From contig URLO01000023.1 of the NCBI GenBank assembly GCA_900548625.1, positions 1 to 31,552 of the forward strand: 31,552 nt of DNA, given 5' to 3'. The notes under the pieces were generated by a model that searched no databases, was not told the DNA's origin, and saw only the letters and a list, made by a program, of their open reading frames with translations. The translations under genes and the position numbers were made by a program. This document shows, one piece after another, positions 7,848 through 16,330 of this stretch. Source of the stretch: an uncultured Eubacteriales bacterium (GTDB lineage: Bacteria; Bacillota; Clostridia; Oscillospirales; Oscillospiraceae). Position 1 is the first letter of the stretch, and every line of letters starts with the position of its first letter.

Positions 7848-9455
7848 ATGTATACCGATCCGAAAATTCTGGAATCCATCAAGCGGGTGGAAGCACACCG
7901 CGAGGAAAATGCAAAGCTCGACCCTCGCCGCATGACGGCAGAGGAGAAGGAGGTCCTGCTGCGGACATTCCACCCCGACTACCGTGAAAACCAGTTCACC
8001 GAGCTTCGCATCGGCCCGAACAAGGGCGGTAAGGTGCCGCTGGAGCTGGCAGCGCTGCTGGAGGGGCGCTCCCGTCTGGGAGAGCAGCTTCCGAGCCTGA
8101 CTGAGCCGGACTACGATGCGGACGTGCTCATCATCGGCGGCGGCGGCGCAGGCTGCTCTGCGGCCATTGAGGCGCACAAGGCAGGCGCGAAGGTCCTGCT
8201 CGTCACGAAGCTCCGCACGGGCGACGCCAACACCATGATGGCGGAGGGCGGCATTCAGGCTGCCGACAAGCCGAACGATTCGCCCGCACAGCATTTCCTC
8301 GACGCCTACGGCGGCGGGCATTTTGCCGCGCAGAAGGATCTTCTCTGCAAGCTCGTCATGGACGCGCCGGAGGCCATCCAGTGGCTTTCGGGACTTGGCG
8401 TCGAATTTGACAAGGCGCCCGACGGCGCCATGATCACGACGCACGGCGGCGGCACCTCCCGCAAGCGCATGCACGCGGCAAAGGACTACTCCGGTGCGGA
8501 GATCATGCGCACGCTCCGCGACGAGGTGCTGAATCACGCGGATATTCAGGTCGTGGACTTCACCTCTGCCATCGAGCTTATCAAGGACGAGCAGGGACGC
8601 TGCGCGGGCGCGGTGCTTTTGAACATGGAGACAAAGGAGCTTCTGGTCGCGCGGGCAAAGACGGTCATCCTTGCGACCGGCGGCGCGGGCAGACTCCACT
8701 ATCAGGGCTTCCCGACCTCGAACCACTACGGCGCGACCGCCGACGGACTCATCCTCGGCTACCGCGCGGGTGCAAGACTCCTGTATCCCGACACGCTTCA
8801 GTACCATCCCACGGGTGCGGCGTTCCCGGCGCAGATCTTTGGCGCGCTGGTCACGGAAAAGGTGCGCTCGGTCGGCGCAATGCTCATTAACGCCGAGGGT
8901 GAAGCCTTCATGAACCCCCTGGAGACGCGCGATGTGGCGGCGGCGTCCATCATCCGGGAGTGCTCGGCACACGGCAAGGGTGTCAAGACGCCGCTTGGCG
9001 ATGCGGTCTGGCTGGACACGCCGATGATCGAGCTCAAGCACGGCGCGGGAACCATTGAAAAGCGCATCCCCGCCATGATGCGCATGTTTGCAAAGCACGG
9101 CATCGACATCCGCACCGAGCCGATCCTCGTCTATCCGACGCTCCACTACCAGAACGGCGGCCTGCACATCACGGTCGATGGGCAGACGGACGTGGAGAAC
9201 CTCTTTGCCGCAGGCGAGGTCGTGGGCGGCATCCACGGGCGCAACCGCCTGATGGGCAACAGTCTGCTCGACGTGATCGTCTTTGGCCGCAACGCGGGCC
9301 AGCACGCCGCAGAGAAGGCGAAGACCGTGACGACCGGCACGCTGACGCTCGCGCATGTCGCGGCATTCGAGGCCGAACGCGCGGCGGCGGGCATCGCAGA
9401 CGGCGCGCTTTCGCCGCAGCTTTTGCCCGACTACACCAGAAAGGTCAACCCGTAA
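7848..9455 (+). CDS. Soluble fumarate reductase/succinate dehydrogenase family flavoprotein
   Basis: A 535-residue flavoprotein with a dinucleotide-binding motif at 94-106 after an unusual N-terminal extension of about 90 residues. All residues needed for fumarate/succinate chemistry in the FrdA/SdhA family appear present: H320 in the HPTG motif, R340 (equivalent to the proton-shuttle arginine), H433 in HYQNGG and R467 in HGRNR. The histidine that binds FAD covalently in membrane fumarate reductases is replaced by N128 in ANTMMAEGG, so FAD should be non-covalent. The start is ATG 7848 after GGAGGGAAAAG. With the preceding Fe-S protein it forms a likely soluble fumarate reductase fed by the Hdr/Flx module. 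L-aspartate oxidase or another enoate reductase remains possible. Confidence 0.82.
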   Translation: MYTDPKILESIKRVEAHREENAKLDPRRMTAEEKEVLLRTFHPDYRENQFTELRIGPNKGGKVPLELAALLEGRSRLGEQLPSLTEPDYDADVLIIGGGGAGCSAAIEAHKAGAKVLLVTKLRTGDANTMMAEGGIQAADKPNDSPAQHFLDAYGGGHFAAQKDLLCKLVMDAPEAIQWLSGLGVEFDKAPDGAMITTHGGGTSRKRMHAAKDYSGAEIMRTLRDEVLNHADIQVVDFTSAIELIKDEQGRCAGAVLLNMETKELLVARAKTVILATGGAGRLHYQGFPTSNHYGATADGLILGYRAGARLLYPDTLQYHPTGAAFPAQIFGALVTEKVRSVGAMLINAEGEAFMNPLETRDVAAASIIRECSAHGKGVKTPLGDAVWLDTPMIELKHGAGTIEKRIPAMMRMFAKHGIDIRTEPILVYPTLHYQNGGLHITVDGQTDVENLFAAGEVVGGIHGRNRLMGNSLLDVIVFGRNAGQHAAEKAKTVTTGTLTLAHVAAFEAERAAAGIADGALSPQLLPDYTRKVNP

Positions 9456-9493
9456 GCGCGGATGCGGGAAAAAGAGAAACGAGGAAAACGAAA

Positions 9494-10696
9494 ATGTCCT
9501 TTACAATGAATGCGGCGAACTTCCTGATGCTCTCCGTCTTTGCCATTGCGGCGTTCGGATATATTCTGGGACGGATCACGATCAAAGGCATCAGCCTCGG
9601 CACAGCCGGCGTATTTGTCATCGCGCTGATCTACGGCGGCTTTTTCGGCGTTTTTTTCAATTCCAGGTTTGTGATCGAGGAGGTCAATTACGCCTCGCAG
9701 GCGCTGAAGATCGTTGAAAACCTCGGTCTGGTGTTCTTTGTCACCTCGGTCGGCTTCATCGCCGGGCCGAACTTCTTCAAGAACATGAAGAAGAATTTCA
9801 AATCCTATGTCCTTCTGGGGCTTGTCATCATTCTCTCCGGCGGCATTGCGGCGATCGCGTGCATTCTGATCGGCCGCGTGCTGGAGAGCGGTACAGACCC
9901 CAAGCAGCTGACAGCCATCATCACCGGCCTTCTCTCCGGCTCGCTGACATCGACCCCGGCGTTTTCCGCGACCAAGGAGGCAGTGGCGGCGCAGTATCAG
10001 GACGCCGTCACGGTCGGCTACGGCATTGCCTATCTCTTTGGTGTCATCGGCGTGGTGCTGTTCGTGCAGCTCATGCCGCGCATCGTCCACGCCGACATGG
10101 CGGAGGAGGTTCGCAAGATCACGCATGTCGAGACGGGCGATGTTGCGAAGTTCAAGGGGAAGCTGCTGGAATTTGACGATTTCGGCTTCACACCCTTCGC
10201 TGCGGCGGCGGTGCTTGGCATTTTGATCGGCTCCGTCAGGTTCTTCGGCTTTTTCTCCCTGACCACGACGGGCGGTACGCTGCTGGTCTCGCTGGTATTC
10301 GGACATTTCGGACATGTCGGCCGCGCCGACCTGATGCCGAGCAAGAAGGTTCTGGAGACCTTCCGTGAGCTTGGGCTGATGGTCTTTCTGATCGGTGCGG
10401 GTGTTTCGGGCGGTATGAGCTTCGTCCGGTACTTCAGGCCCATCTACTTTGTGTACGGCGTCGTCATGACGCTGCTGCCGATGGTGCTTGGCTATCTGGT
10501 TGCAAAATATGTGCTGAAGCTGAACCTCCTGAACATCCTCGGCTCGATCACCGGCGGCATGACCTCCACGCCTGCCCTTGGCACGCTCATCCATGTGGCG
10601 GGCACGAGCAACGTCGCCTCGGCGTATGCCGCGACCTATCCCATCGCGCTCATTGCGGTGGTGCTGGTCACGCAGTTTCTTGTCCGTGTGTTCTGA
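9494..10696 (+). CDS. AspT/YidE-family antiporter (aspartate:alanine exchanger family)
   Basis: A 400-residue membrane protein with about ten hydrophobic segments in two homologous halves. Each half carries the family signature (GSLTSTPAF in the first, GGMTSTPAL in the second). Members such as AspT exchange aspartate for alanine; relatives exchange succinate. Most family proteins are near 550 residues because two RCK_C regulatory domains sit between the halves. Here the linker is only a few dozen residues and these domains are missing. The gene is last in the operon, 38 bases after the flavoprotein and ahead of a strong terminator. That suggests it supplies or exports the acid handled by the flavoprotein, for example aspartate or fumarate in and succinate out. 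The substrate is inferred from context. Confidence 0.75.
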   Translation: MSFTMNAANFLMLSVFAIAAFGYILGRITIKGISLGTAGVFVIALIYGGFFGVFFNSRFVIEEVNYASQALKIVENLGLVFFVTSVGFIAGPNFFKNMKKNFKSYVLLGLVIILSGGIAAIACILIGRVLESGTDPKQLTAIITGLLSGSLTSTPAFSATKEAVAAQYQDAVTVGYGIAYLFGVIGVVLFVQLMPRIVHADMAEEVRKITHVETGDVAKFKGKLLEFDDFGFTPFAAAAVLGILIGSVRFFGFFSLTTTGGTLLVSLVFGHFGHVGRADLMPSKKVLETFRELGLMVFLIGAGVSGGMSFVRYFRPIYFVYGVVMTLLPMVLGYLVAKYVLKLNLLNILGSITGGMTSTPALGTLIHVAGTSNVASAYAATYPIALIAVVLVTQFLVRVF

Positions 10697-10701
10697 ATCA
10701 A

Positions 10702-10736
10702 AAATGGGGCTGTCTCTTAGTGAGACAGCCCCATTT
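10702..10736. terminator. Bidirectional terminator closing the hdr-flx operon
   Basis: Perfect 15-bp stem (10702-10716 with 10722-10736), loop TTAGT, with A and T runs at the ends. It lies between two convergent genes and can serve both strands. Confidence 0.9.
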
Positions 10737-10746
10737 GCGGCGTTGT

Positions 10747-11469
10747 TTATTGCTTTTGCAGCGTCACGGCCAGCTCGATGAGACCGTAGACGACGGGCTG
10801 GTGCAGCAGATAGATCCAGAGCGACTGCCGCCCGCACCACTGAAAGAAACGGAAAAGGAAAAAATCCTGTGCCGTGCCGGGCAGAAGCGTCCGCTTTTCA
10901 TGATAGAGCGTCCTGCCGATGACAATGCCGAGCAGGAACCAGCCGAGCTGCGGCAGGAGCGGAAAAAAGTCGCTTGAGGTAAAGCCGGGATAGACGAAGC
11001 CGAGCGGAAAGAGCCACCGCACGGAAAAACGCATACCCTGAATGGCATATCCGATGGCAACGATCGCGGCGGCAAGCACGCTGAGCGCCGTCGTGGGGAG
11101 CTTTTTGAGCAGGGGATAGAACATCATGCAGACGCCCAGCAGATGCAGCACACCGAATTTCACCACCACGTCGGAGGCGGCCATGCCCATCCGGTACATC
11201 CCGAAGGTGACGAGCGTGATCAGCATACCGCACCCAAAGACCAGCACGCCGCGCCGGAAGCTCCGCGAGCCGAGCGTGGCGCAGCAGCCGGACAGAACGA
11301 CAAAAATCGCGCCCCCGTACTGCTGAATGAAGGTATAGAGCGGCGGGAAATCGACCTGTTTTCCGAGGAAATAGACCAGATCGAACATAAAGTGGACAAA
11401 GATGACACAGACAATGCAGAACCCGCGCAGGGCGTCAAGCTCCCAGATGCGTTCGCGTTTTTGCTCCAT
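10747..11469 (-). CDS. DUF1624 / HGSNAT-like membrane acyltransferase
   Basis: A 240-residue multi-pass membrane protein. Its start, ELDALRGFCIVCVIFVHF near residues 10-27, is the typical opening of heparan-alpha-glucosaminide N-acetyltransferase-like (DUF1624) proteins, which have several transmembrane helices and are thought to move acyl groups across the membrane. The frame is open upstream to 11511, but ATG at 11469 is preceded by GGAGCG at a good distance and is followed by the conserved segment. Its natural substrate is unknown. It is transcribed with, or downstream of, the AMP-ligase gene on the same strand (54 bases apart). Confidence 0.75.
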   Translation of the reverse strand: MEQKRERIWELDALRGFCIVCVIFVHFMFDLVYFLGKQVDFPPLYTFIQQYGGAIFVVLSGCCATLGSRSFRRGVLVFGCGMLITLVTFGMYRMGMAASDVVVKFGVLHLLGVCMMFYPLLKKLPTTALSVLAAAIVAIGYAIQGMRFSVRWLFPLGFVYPGFTSSDFFPLLPQLGWFLLGIVIGRTLYHEKRTLLPGTAQDFFLFRFFQWCGRQSLWIYLLHQPVVYGLIELAVTLQKQ

Positions 11470-11488
11470 AATTCGCTCCTGATACAAT

Positions 11489-11511
11489 GTGCGGGCCGCA
11501 AAGGCCCGCAC
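11489..11511. terminator. Hairpin between AMP ligase and acyltransferase genes
   Basis: GTGCGGGCC at 11489-11497 pairs with GGCCCGCAC at 11503-11511 over a 5-base loop. The T run (11514-11520) is on the plus-strand side, so for the minus-strand genes it is an A run before the hairpin. Termination of the leftward genes is therefore uncertain; it could be an attenuator or a processing structure. Confidence 0.4.
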
Positions 11512-11523
11512 GGATTTTTTTGC

Positions 11524-13263
11524 TTACTCCGCGTTCTGCTCGAGCGCGGCCTGACGTTCGGCTTCTTCTTCCTCCAGCACGCGGTAGGCGACCTTGCCCA
11601 CCAGCGTTTTCGGAAGCTCAGCGCGGAACTCGATGTCATACGGCATGGCGTACTTCGCAATGTGGCCGCGGCAGTACTCCAGCAGCTCCTGCTTGACGGC
11701 CTCTGACGGCTCATAGCCCGGCCGCAGGACGACGAATGCCTTGACCTTCTGCATCTTGTACGGGTCCTTGACGCCGATGACACAGGACAGGAGGACCTTT
11801 TCGTGGCCGTCGATGATGTTCTCAAGCTGACCGGGATAGACATTGTAGCCGGAGGTGACGATCATGCGCTTGATGCGCTGGGAGAAATAGACGAAGCCGT
11901 CCTCGTCCATCTTGCCGAGATCGCCGGTGTGCATCCAGATGCGCCCGTCGGGATGGCGGCGCAGGGTGCTTCTCGTCTCCTCGTCGTTGTCCATATAGCC
12001 CAGCATGACGGACGGGCCGCTGATGCAGATCTCGCCCTCCACGTTGGGATCGACCTCGTCGGTCGTGCCGACCTTGACGACCTTGTAATAGGTGTCGGGG
12101 AAGGGGACGCCGATGGAGCCGACGCGGTTATAATCCTTCGGCGTCAGGCAGCTTGCCGTGACGCACTCCGTCAGGCCGTAGCCCTGACGGATCTGGACGG
12201 AGGCGTTGTGCGCCTTGAGAAATTCGTCGACCTTCTTCTTCAGCTCGATCGAAAGGCTGTCGCCGCCGCAGAACACGCCCTTGAGGCAGCTCAAATCGGC
12301 GTTTTCCAGCTTCTCCGCGCGCAGCAGCGCCTCGAACAGCGTGGGCACGCCGGGGATGATGTTCGGCTGCTTCTTGATAAGAAGCTCTGCATAGGTTTTG
12401 ACGTTGAACTGCGGAACAAGGATGCAGCACGCGCCGCCGATGAGTGCGGTGTGGATGCCGATGCCAAGGCCAAAGCCATGGAAGACAGGCATGACCGAAA
12501 GCATCTTCATGCCGTTGATGGGCGCAAAGCCCGATGCGGCGATGGTCTGAAGGCCGAGGGCATTGAAGTTGAGGTTGCTGAGCATGATGCCCTTGGTGGT
12601 GCCGGTCGTTCCGCCGGAGTAGAGGATGGACGCGCAGGCGTCTGCGGCAGGCAGGCGTCTGGGCAGCGGAAGATCACGCTTTTTGCCCATGCGCATAAAC
12701 TCATTCCACCAGATGTAATCGCCCTTTCTGGGCGGGGCAGGGTACTTGCGCGCCTTGGTGAGCTCGTAGCCGACTGCCATCGCAAGGGGCAGCTCGTCCT
12801 GAATGCGGGCAAGAAGGAGTTTGCACGGCGCCTTCAGCTCCGGCAGGATGGACGCTACCTTGGTGTAAAACTGGTCGAGCGTCAAAATGGCCTTGGAATG
12901 GGAGAAATCGAGATAGTGACGGATCTCGCCGGCTGCGGACAGCGGGTGGATCATGTTCGACACCGCGCCGATGCGGTTGAGGGCGTAAAAGCTATCGACC
13001 GCCTGCGGACAGTTCGGCATACAGATCGTGACATGATCGCCCTTCGTGATGCCAAGCGCGAGATAGGCCTTCGCGGTGGCGTCGATGCGGCGCATAAACT
13101 CGGCATAGGTCGTCTTTTTGCCCATGAATTCATAGGCGTCGTTTTTGGGGAATTTCTCTGCGGCAATGCGTACCATGCCGTAGAGACTTTCCTTGGGATA
13201 GGTCAGGTGATGCGGAGTGCTTCCGTAATAACTGAGCCAAGGTGCAGAGGAGGAAATGCTCAT
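11524..13263 (-). CDS. AMP-dependent acyl-CoA synthetase (long-chain fatty acid/aryl acid ligase family)
   Basis: A 579-residue member of the ANL adenylating family, which activates a carboxylic acid with ATP and then forms its CoA thioester. Visible motifs are the phosphate-binding loop SGGTTGTTKG near 220, the QGYGLTE motif, the HTGDLGKMDEDGF motif, RIKRMIVTSGYNVYP, and a C-terminal PKTLVGKV containing the catalytic lysine region. Length fits cytosolic fatty-acyl-CoA ligases. The frame is open to 13344, but ATG 13263 has AAAGGAT seven bases upstream, while the ATG at 13272 overlaps that site. A consensus promoter lies at 13368-13396. The acid used cannot be told from sequence. Confidence 0.85.
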   Translation of the reverse strand: MSISSSAPWLSYYGSTPHHLTYPKESLYGMVRIAAEKFPKNDAYEFMGKKTTYAEFMRRIDATAKAYLALGITKGDHVTICMPNCPQAVDSFYALNRIGAVSNMIHPLSAAGEIRHYLDFSHSKAILTLDQFYTKVASILPELKAPCKLLLARIQDELPLAMAVGYELTKARKYPAPPRKGDYIWWNEFMRMGKKRDLPLPRRLPAADACASILYSGGTTGTTKGIMLSNLNFNALGLQTIAASGFAPINGMKMLSVMPVFHGFGLGIGIHTALIGGACCILVPQFNVKTYAELLIKKQPNIIPGVPTLFEALLRAEKLENADLSCLKGVFCGGDSLSIELKKKVDEFLKAHNASVQIRQGYGLTECVTASCLTPKDYNRVGSIGVPFPDTYYKVVKVGTTDEVDPNVEGEICISGPSVMLGYMDNDEETRSTLRRHPDGRIWMHTGDLGKMDEDGFVYFSQRIKRMIVTSGYNVYPGQLENIIDGHEKVLLSCVIGVKDPYKMQKVKAFVVLRPGYEPSEAVKQELLEYCRGHIAKYAMPYDIEFRAELPKTLVGKVAYRVLEEEEAERQAALEQNAE

Positions 13264-13367
13264 TGTTGTCATCCTTTCTTGTTTCACGCGGGAGGCCCGG
13301 ATGAGCATCCCGTACACACCTGCGATGTTTCGGCGCACACACACCTGCCGAAAGACCGCTGCGTAGA

Positions 13368-13396
13368 ATTATACCGTTTCTTTGCGGAAAATTCAA
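13368..13396 (-). promoter_or_regulatory. Promoter of the AMP-ligase gene
   Basis: On the minus strand TTGAAT (13391-13396), a 17-base spacer and TATAAT (13368-13373): a near-consensus housekeeping promoter. It lies about 105 bases upstream of the chosen start. Confidence 0.75.
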
Positions 13397-13431
13397 TATT
13401 TTTCGAGGATTTTAGGAGGAAACGGCTGTTT

Positions 13432-14583
13432 TCAGCGATTCAGAAGCCGCGCGATAAACGTCCGGCGCACCTTCATCGCGCCCTTCGGGCAGAACTCCTG
13501 ACAGCAGAAGCAATGAATGCAGGCGGAGCGGTCGATCTTCGGGAGCTTGTTTTTCATTTTGATGGCCTTGGCGGGACAGACGTTGGCGCATTTGCCGCAG
13601 CCGATGCACTCCGGCGCATGGACGCTGGGGTCAGAGCGGAAGGCTCTGCGCGCAATGGAGGCGGTGATCTTACCGATGATGCCGCTTCCGACGTGGAACG
13701 CTGCGATCGGCTTCTGAGCCTCGGGTACGTCAAAGTCGGGCTTGCGCAGCGCGGCGTAATCGCCGCACACATGCAGTTCTGCCGCCGTCTGCGGGATCAG
13801 GCCGCGCGCCAGCGCTGCCGCGAGCGTCGGCACATCCTTTGCCGTGAGGCCGATCAGATCGGCGCAGAGCAGGTCGAGCTTGTGAGACGAGCACGCTGCC
13901 GCGACCGCGCCGAGGTGAACAGGCGTGCCCTGCGTGGGGCCGTTTCCCTCCATGCAGGTGATGGCGTCGCAGATGCAGAGGCGCGGCTTAAAATACTCGT
14001 TCAGATCGACGAGCATGTTTGCAAAATCGCCCGGATCGGGGTATTTGTAGTGATATTCCGGCTTCATGGTGCCGGGGATGACGCCGAACAGATTTTTCGC
14101 GGCGTTGGACATGCCCATCATGCCGTGGCTCTTGAGCTTGCAGAAATCGATGATGGCGTCGGCGCCGTCGAGCCATGCGGTGTAGGAGAACTGGTGCGCG
14201 CAGACTGCGTCGGGGAACACAGCCTCCGACCTTGCGAAGTTCTGGTTGAGCTGCGCCCCCACCTCCTCGCAGGCGTGCATGCCGGTCACGTCATAGACGT
14301 GCGCCAGATGCGCCGCGTGAAAAAGACCGCCGGGGCTGTCACCGACGACCACGGCCGCACCGCGGGCGGTAAGCAGCTTTATAAGCTCGCATAAGAGTGT
14401 CGGATGCGTGGTTGCGGCGCTCTCCGGCGGCATGGCAGAGACCAGATTGACCTTGATGGCAATGCGCATACCGGGCTGCACCCAGTCGAGGCCGCCGAGC
14501 GGTGCAAGCACGCTTTCCAGCGCGCAGCGGCAGGCTTCCGCTTCATATTCATCACAGCGGACGATGGAAACATCTGTATTCAT
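13432..14583 (-). CDS. DUF362 protein with C-terminal 2x[4Fe-4S] ferredoxin domain
   Basis: A 383-residue protein. The first ~300 residues match the DUF362 pattern, including the KSHGMMGMSNAAKNLFG segment typical of these proteins. The end holds two 4Fe-4S motifs, CIGCGKCANVC and CIHCFCCQEFC. The family is common in strict anaerobes and its biochemical role is not established. The frame is open to 14616, with two earlier in-frame ATGs; ATG 14583 is chosen because GGAGACGAG precedes it. A near-consensus promoter lies at 14617-14645. It faces away from the LCP gene across a short divergent promoter region. Confidence 0.85.
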   Translation of the reverse strand: MNTDVSIVRCDEYEAEACRCALESVLAPLGGLDWVQPGMRIAIKVNLVSAMPPESAATTHPTLLCELIKLLTARGAAVVVGDSPGGLFHAAHLAHVYDVTGMHACEEVGAQLNQNFARSEAVFPDAVCAHQFSYTAWLDGADAIIDFCKLKSHGMMGMSNAAKNLFGVIPGTMKPEYHYKYPDPGDFANMLVDLNEYFKPRLCICDAITCMEGNGPTQGTPVHLGAVAAACSSHKLDLLCADLIGLTAKDVPTLAAALARGLIPQTAAELHVCGDYAALRKPDFDVPEAQKPIAAFHVGSGIIGKITASIARRAFRSDPSVHAPECIGCGKCANVCPAKAIKMKNKLPKIDRSACIHCFCCQEFCPKGAMKVRRTFIARLLNR

Positions 14584-14616
14584 TCGGCTCGTCTCCGTTT
14601 TCAGCATATTTTTCAT

Positions 14617-14645
14617 ATCATACCACAGTTGCGGCGCGATTTCAA
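14617..14645 (-). promoter_or_regulatory. Promoter of the DUF362 gene
   Basis: On the minus strand TTGAAA (14640-14645), 17 bases, then TATGAT (14617-14622). It lies about 34 bases from the start codon and is divergent from the LCP promoter 27 bases away. Confidence 0.7.
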
Positions 14646-14671
14646 ACAGAAGCGTGTCAAAATACGCAGTG

Positions 14672-14700
14672 TTTACAAATTGGTGAATATCTGTTATAAT
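14672..14700 (+). promoter_or_regulatory. Promoter of the LCP gene
   Basis: TTTACA (14672-14677), a 17-base spacer and a perfect TATAAT (14695-14700). It lies 74 bases upstream of the start codon, which is itself preceded by AAGAAAGGAG. Confidence 0.8.
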
Positions 14701-14774
14701 AAAATGTCAAAACATGGTCTGAACATGCAAAAGACGCGGCTTTTTGTAATGGACCAAAAGAAAGGAGCCTTCTT

Positions 14775-16226
14775 ATGGACAACAGAGACGGCTTTGACAT
14801 CCAAAAACTGGACCGCGAGGTAGATGAACTCCTTTCCGACGTAAAGGATCTTCTGAATGAAAACGCAGACTCCGTGAATGAAAGCGGGGGAGAGGACGCT
14901 GCGGACGCGGATGCAGCTGCGCCGGAGCTTCCGCAGGAGCAGGCGCCTGAGACACCGGCGTTTCCGCCGGAGGCAATGTCGGACGCGACCGTGGTGTATA
15001 AGCCGCTGACGTATTATGAGCAGTCCAAGCCTGCCTATCAGACCGCACGCCGCGCGCAGTATGAGCGCGAGCGGGAGCATGCGCGGCTGGAGCGCGAACG
15101 GCAGCGCCTTGCGCGCGAGGCCGAGGAGGAGAAGATCATGCAGGAGCTGGAGCAGCGGCAAAAAAAGCCGCGCGACCGCGCAAGTACCGAGCCGCCTGAG
15201 GACGCGCGGGACTACGCGGATTGGCTCTATGAGCAGGGCGACGGCGAGCAGACCGTGATGCAGCGTGAGGCGCTTGCGCAGCGCGAGCGCGGCGGCGAGC
15301 CGCCGAAACAGAAAAAGAAACGCCATCCGGTGCGCACGGTGCTGATCGTTTTGCTGGTACTGCTGCTGGCAGGAACGGCAGCGCTCTGGATCGCGGCAAA
15401 GCAGCCGAAGGCGGAGAGCGCGCTTGGCGCGCGCCGTAAGGACTGCGCCACGATCCTGCTGGCGGGCACGGACAAGGACGGCTTCCGAACGGACACGATG
15501 ATGCTTCTGTCGATCGACCGGGCGAACGGAACGCTCAGTCTTGTATCCATTCCGCGCGATACGCTGGTTTTCTGCGAATATGCCATTCCGAAGATCAACT
15601 CGGCCTATGGCTGGGGCGGCGGCGGTGAGGACGGTATGCGCGAGCTGATGCTCCGCGCCAGTGAGATCATCGGCTTTGAGCCGGATGGCTATGTCCTGAT
15701 CGGTCTGGAGGGCTTTGAAAAGCTGATCGACGCTATGGGCGGCGTAGAATTCAACGTTCCCATAGATATGCGCTACAGCGACCCCACGCAGGGGCTTGAG
15801 ATCGATCTCCGGGCAGGCGAGCAGCGCCTCAGCGGCAGCGACGCCATGCAGCTTGTCCGCTTCCGCTCCGGCTATGCCATGGCAGATCTGGACAGAGTCA
15901 CGGTGCAGCGGGCGTTTGTGAAGGCGGCGCTCAGTCAGTGGCTCTCGCCGGAGAAGCTCCTGCGCCTGCCAAGCGCCCTCAATACGCTGAAAAAGTACAC
16001 GCAGAGTGACCTCACGACGGAGAATTACCTCTGGCTGGCAGAGTCTGCGATGTTCTGCGACCTTGAAAGCGTCCGAATGGAGACGCTTCCCGGCACGGCC
16101 ATGTACATCGGCGGCGGCTCATACTATGTGCTCGACCCGTCCGGTGTTGCAGAAACGGTCAACACCTGCTGCAACCCCTATGAGCAGGGCGTCGCCGTCT
16201 CCGACCTCAGCATCCGCGTCGGATAA
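14775..16226 (+). CDS. LytR-CpsA-Psr (LCP) cell-wall polymer transferase
   Basis: A 483-residue membrane-anchored LCP protein. These enzymes attach polymers such as teichoic acids or capsule to peptidoglycan on the outer face of the membrane. A single hydrophobic anchor lies at about 188-207. The LCP domain follows: GTDKDGFRTDTMMLLSID at 231-248 with R238 and D240, then SIPRDT at 258-263 with R261 and D262, the residues that bind pyrophosphate. The N-terminal cytoplasmic tail (about 185 residues) is unusually long and very rich in Arg and Glu, probably helical or disordered, unlike the short tails of most LCP proteins. The gene converges on sigK across a strong hairpin. Confidence 0.88.
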   Translation: MDNRDGFDIQKLDREVDELLSDVKDLLNENADSVNESGGEDAADADAAAPELPQEQAPETPAFPPEAMSDATVVYKPLTYYEQSKPAYQTARRAQYEREREHARLERERQRLAREAEEEKIMQELEQRQKKPRDRASTEPPEDARDYADWLYEQGDGEQTVMQREALAQRERGGEPPKQKKKRHPVRTVLIVLLVLLLAGTAALWIAAKQPKAESALGARRKDCATILLAGTDKDGFRTDTMMLLSIDRANGTLSLVSIPRDTLVFCEYAIPKINSAYGWGGGGEDGMRELMLRASEIIGFEPDGYVLIGLEGFEKLIDAMGGVEFNVPIDMRYSDPTQGLEIDLRAGEQRLSGSDAMQLVRFRSGYAMADLDRVTVQRAFVKAALSQWLSPEKLLRLPSALNTLKKYTQSDLTTENYLWLAESAMFCDLESVRMETLPGTAMYIGGGSYYVLDPSGVAETVNTCCNPYEQGVAVSDLSIRVG

Positions 16227-16248
16227 GCGAAAACGAAAGGCAAATTGG

Positions 16249-16291
16249 AAGCATCCCCCACCCGCCGGACAGCGGATGGGGGATGCTTTGC
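16249..16291. terminator. Terminator between LCP and sigK genes
   Basis: A 12-bp perfect stem, 16249-16260 with 16277-16288, including CCCCCA/TGGGGG. It sits between two convergent genes. The T run is short, so strength is uncertain. Confidence 0.65.
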
Positions 16292-16330
16292 TGTGTGCAT
16301 TTTGAAATCAGCGCGTGCAGGCTTTTCGCC

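Noticed and set aside
7797..9356. 519-residue minus-strand open frame
   Set aside because: Antisense to the fumarate reductase flavoprotein, whose motifs are complete; shadow of GC-rich codons.
9431..10840. 469-residue minus-strand open frame
   Set aside because: Antisense to the antiporter and spanning the terminator hairpin; charged low-complexity composition.
11803..14394. 863-residue plus-strand open frame
   Set aside because: It runs antisense through the AMP ligase, the intergenic promoter and the DUF362 gene, all of which have clear motifs on the other strand.
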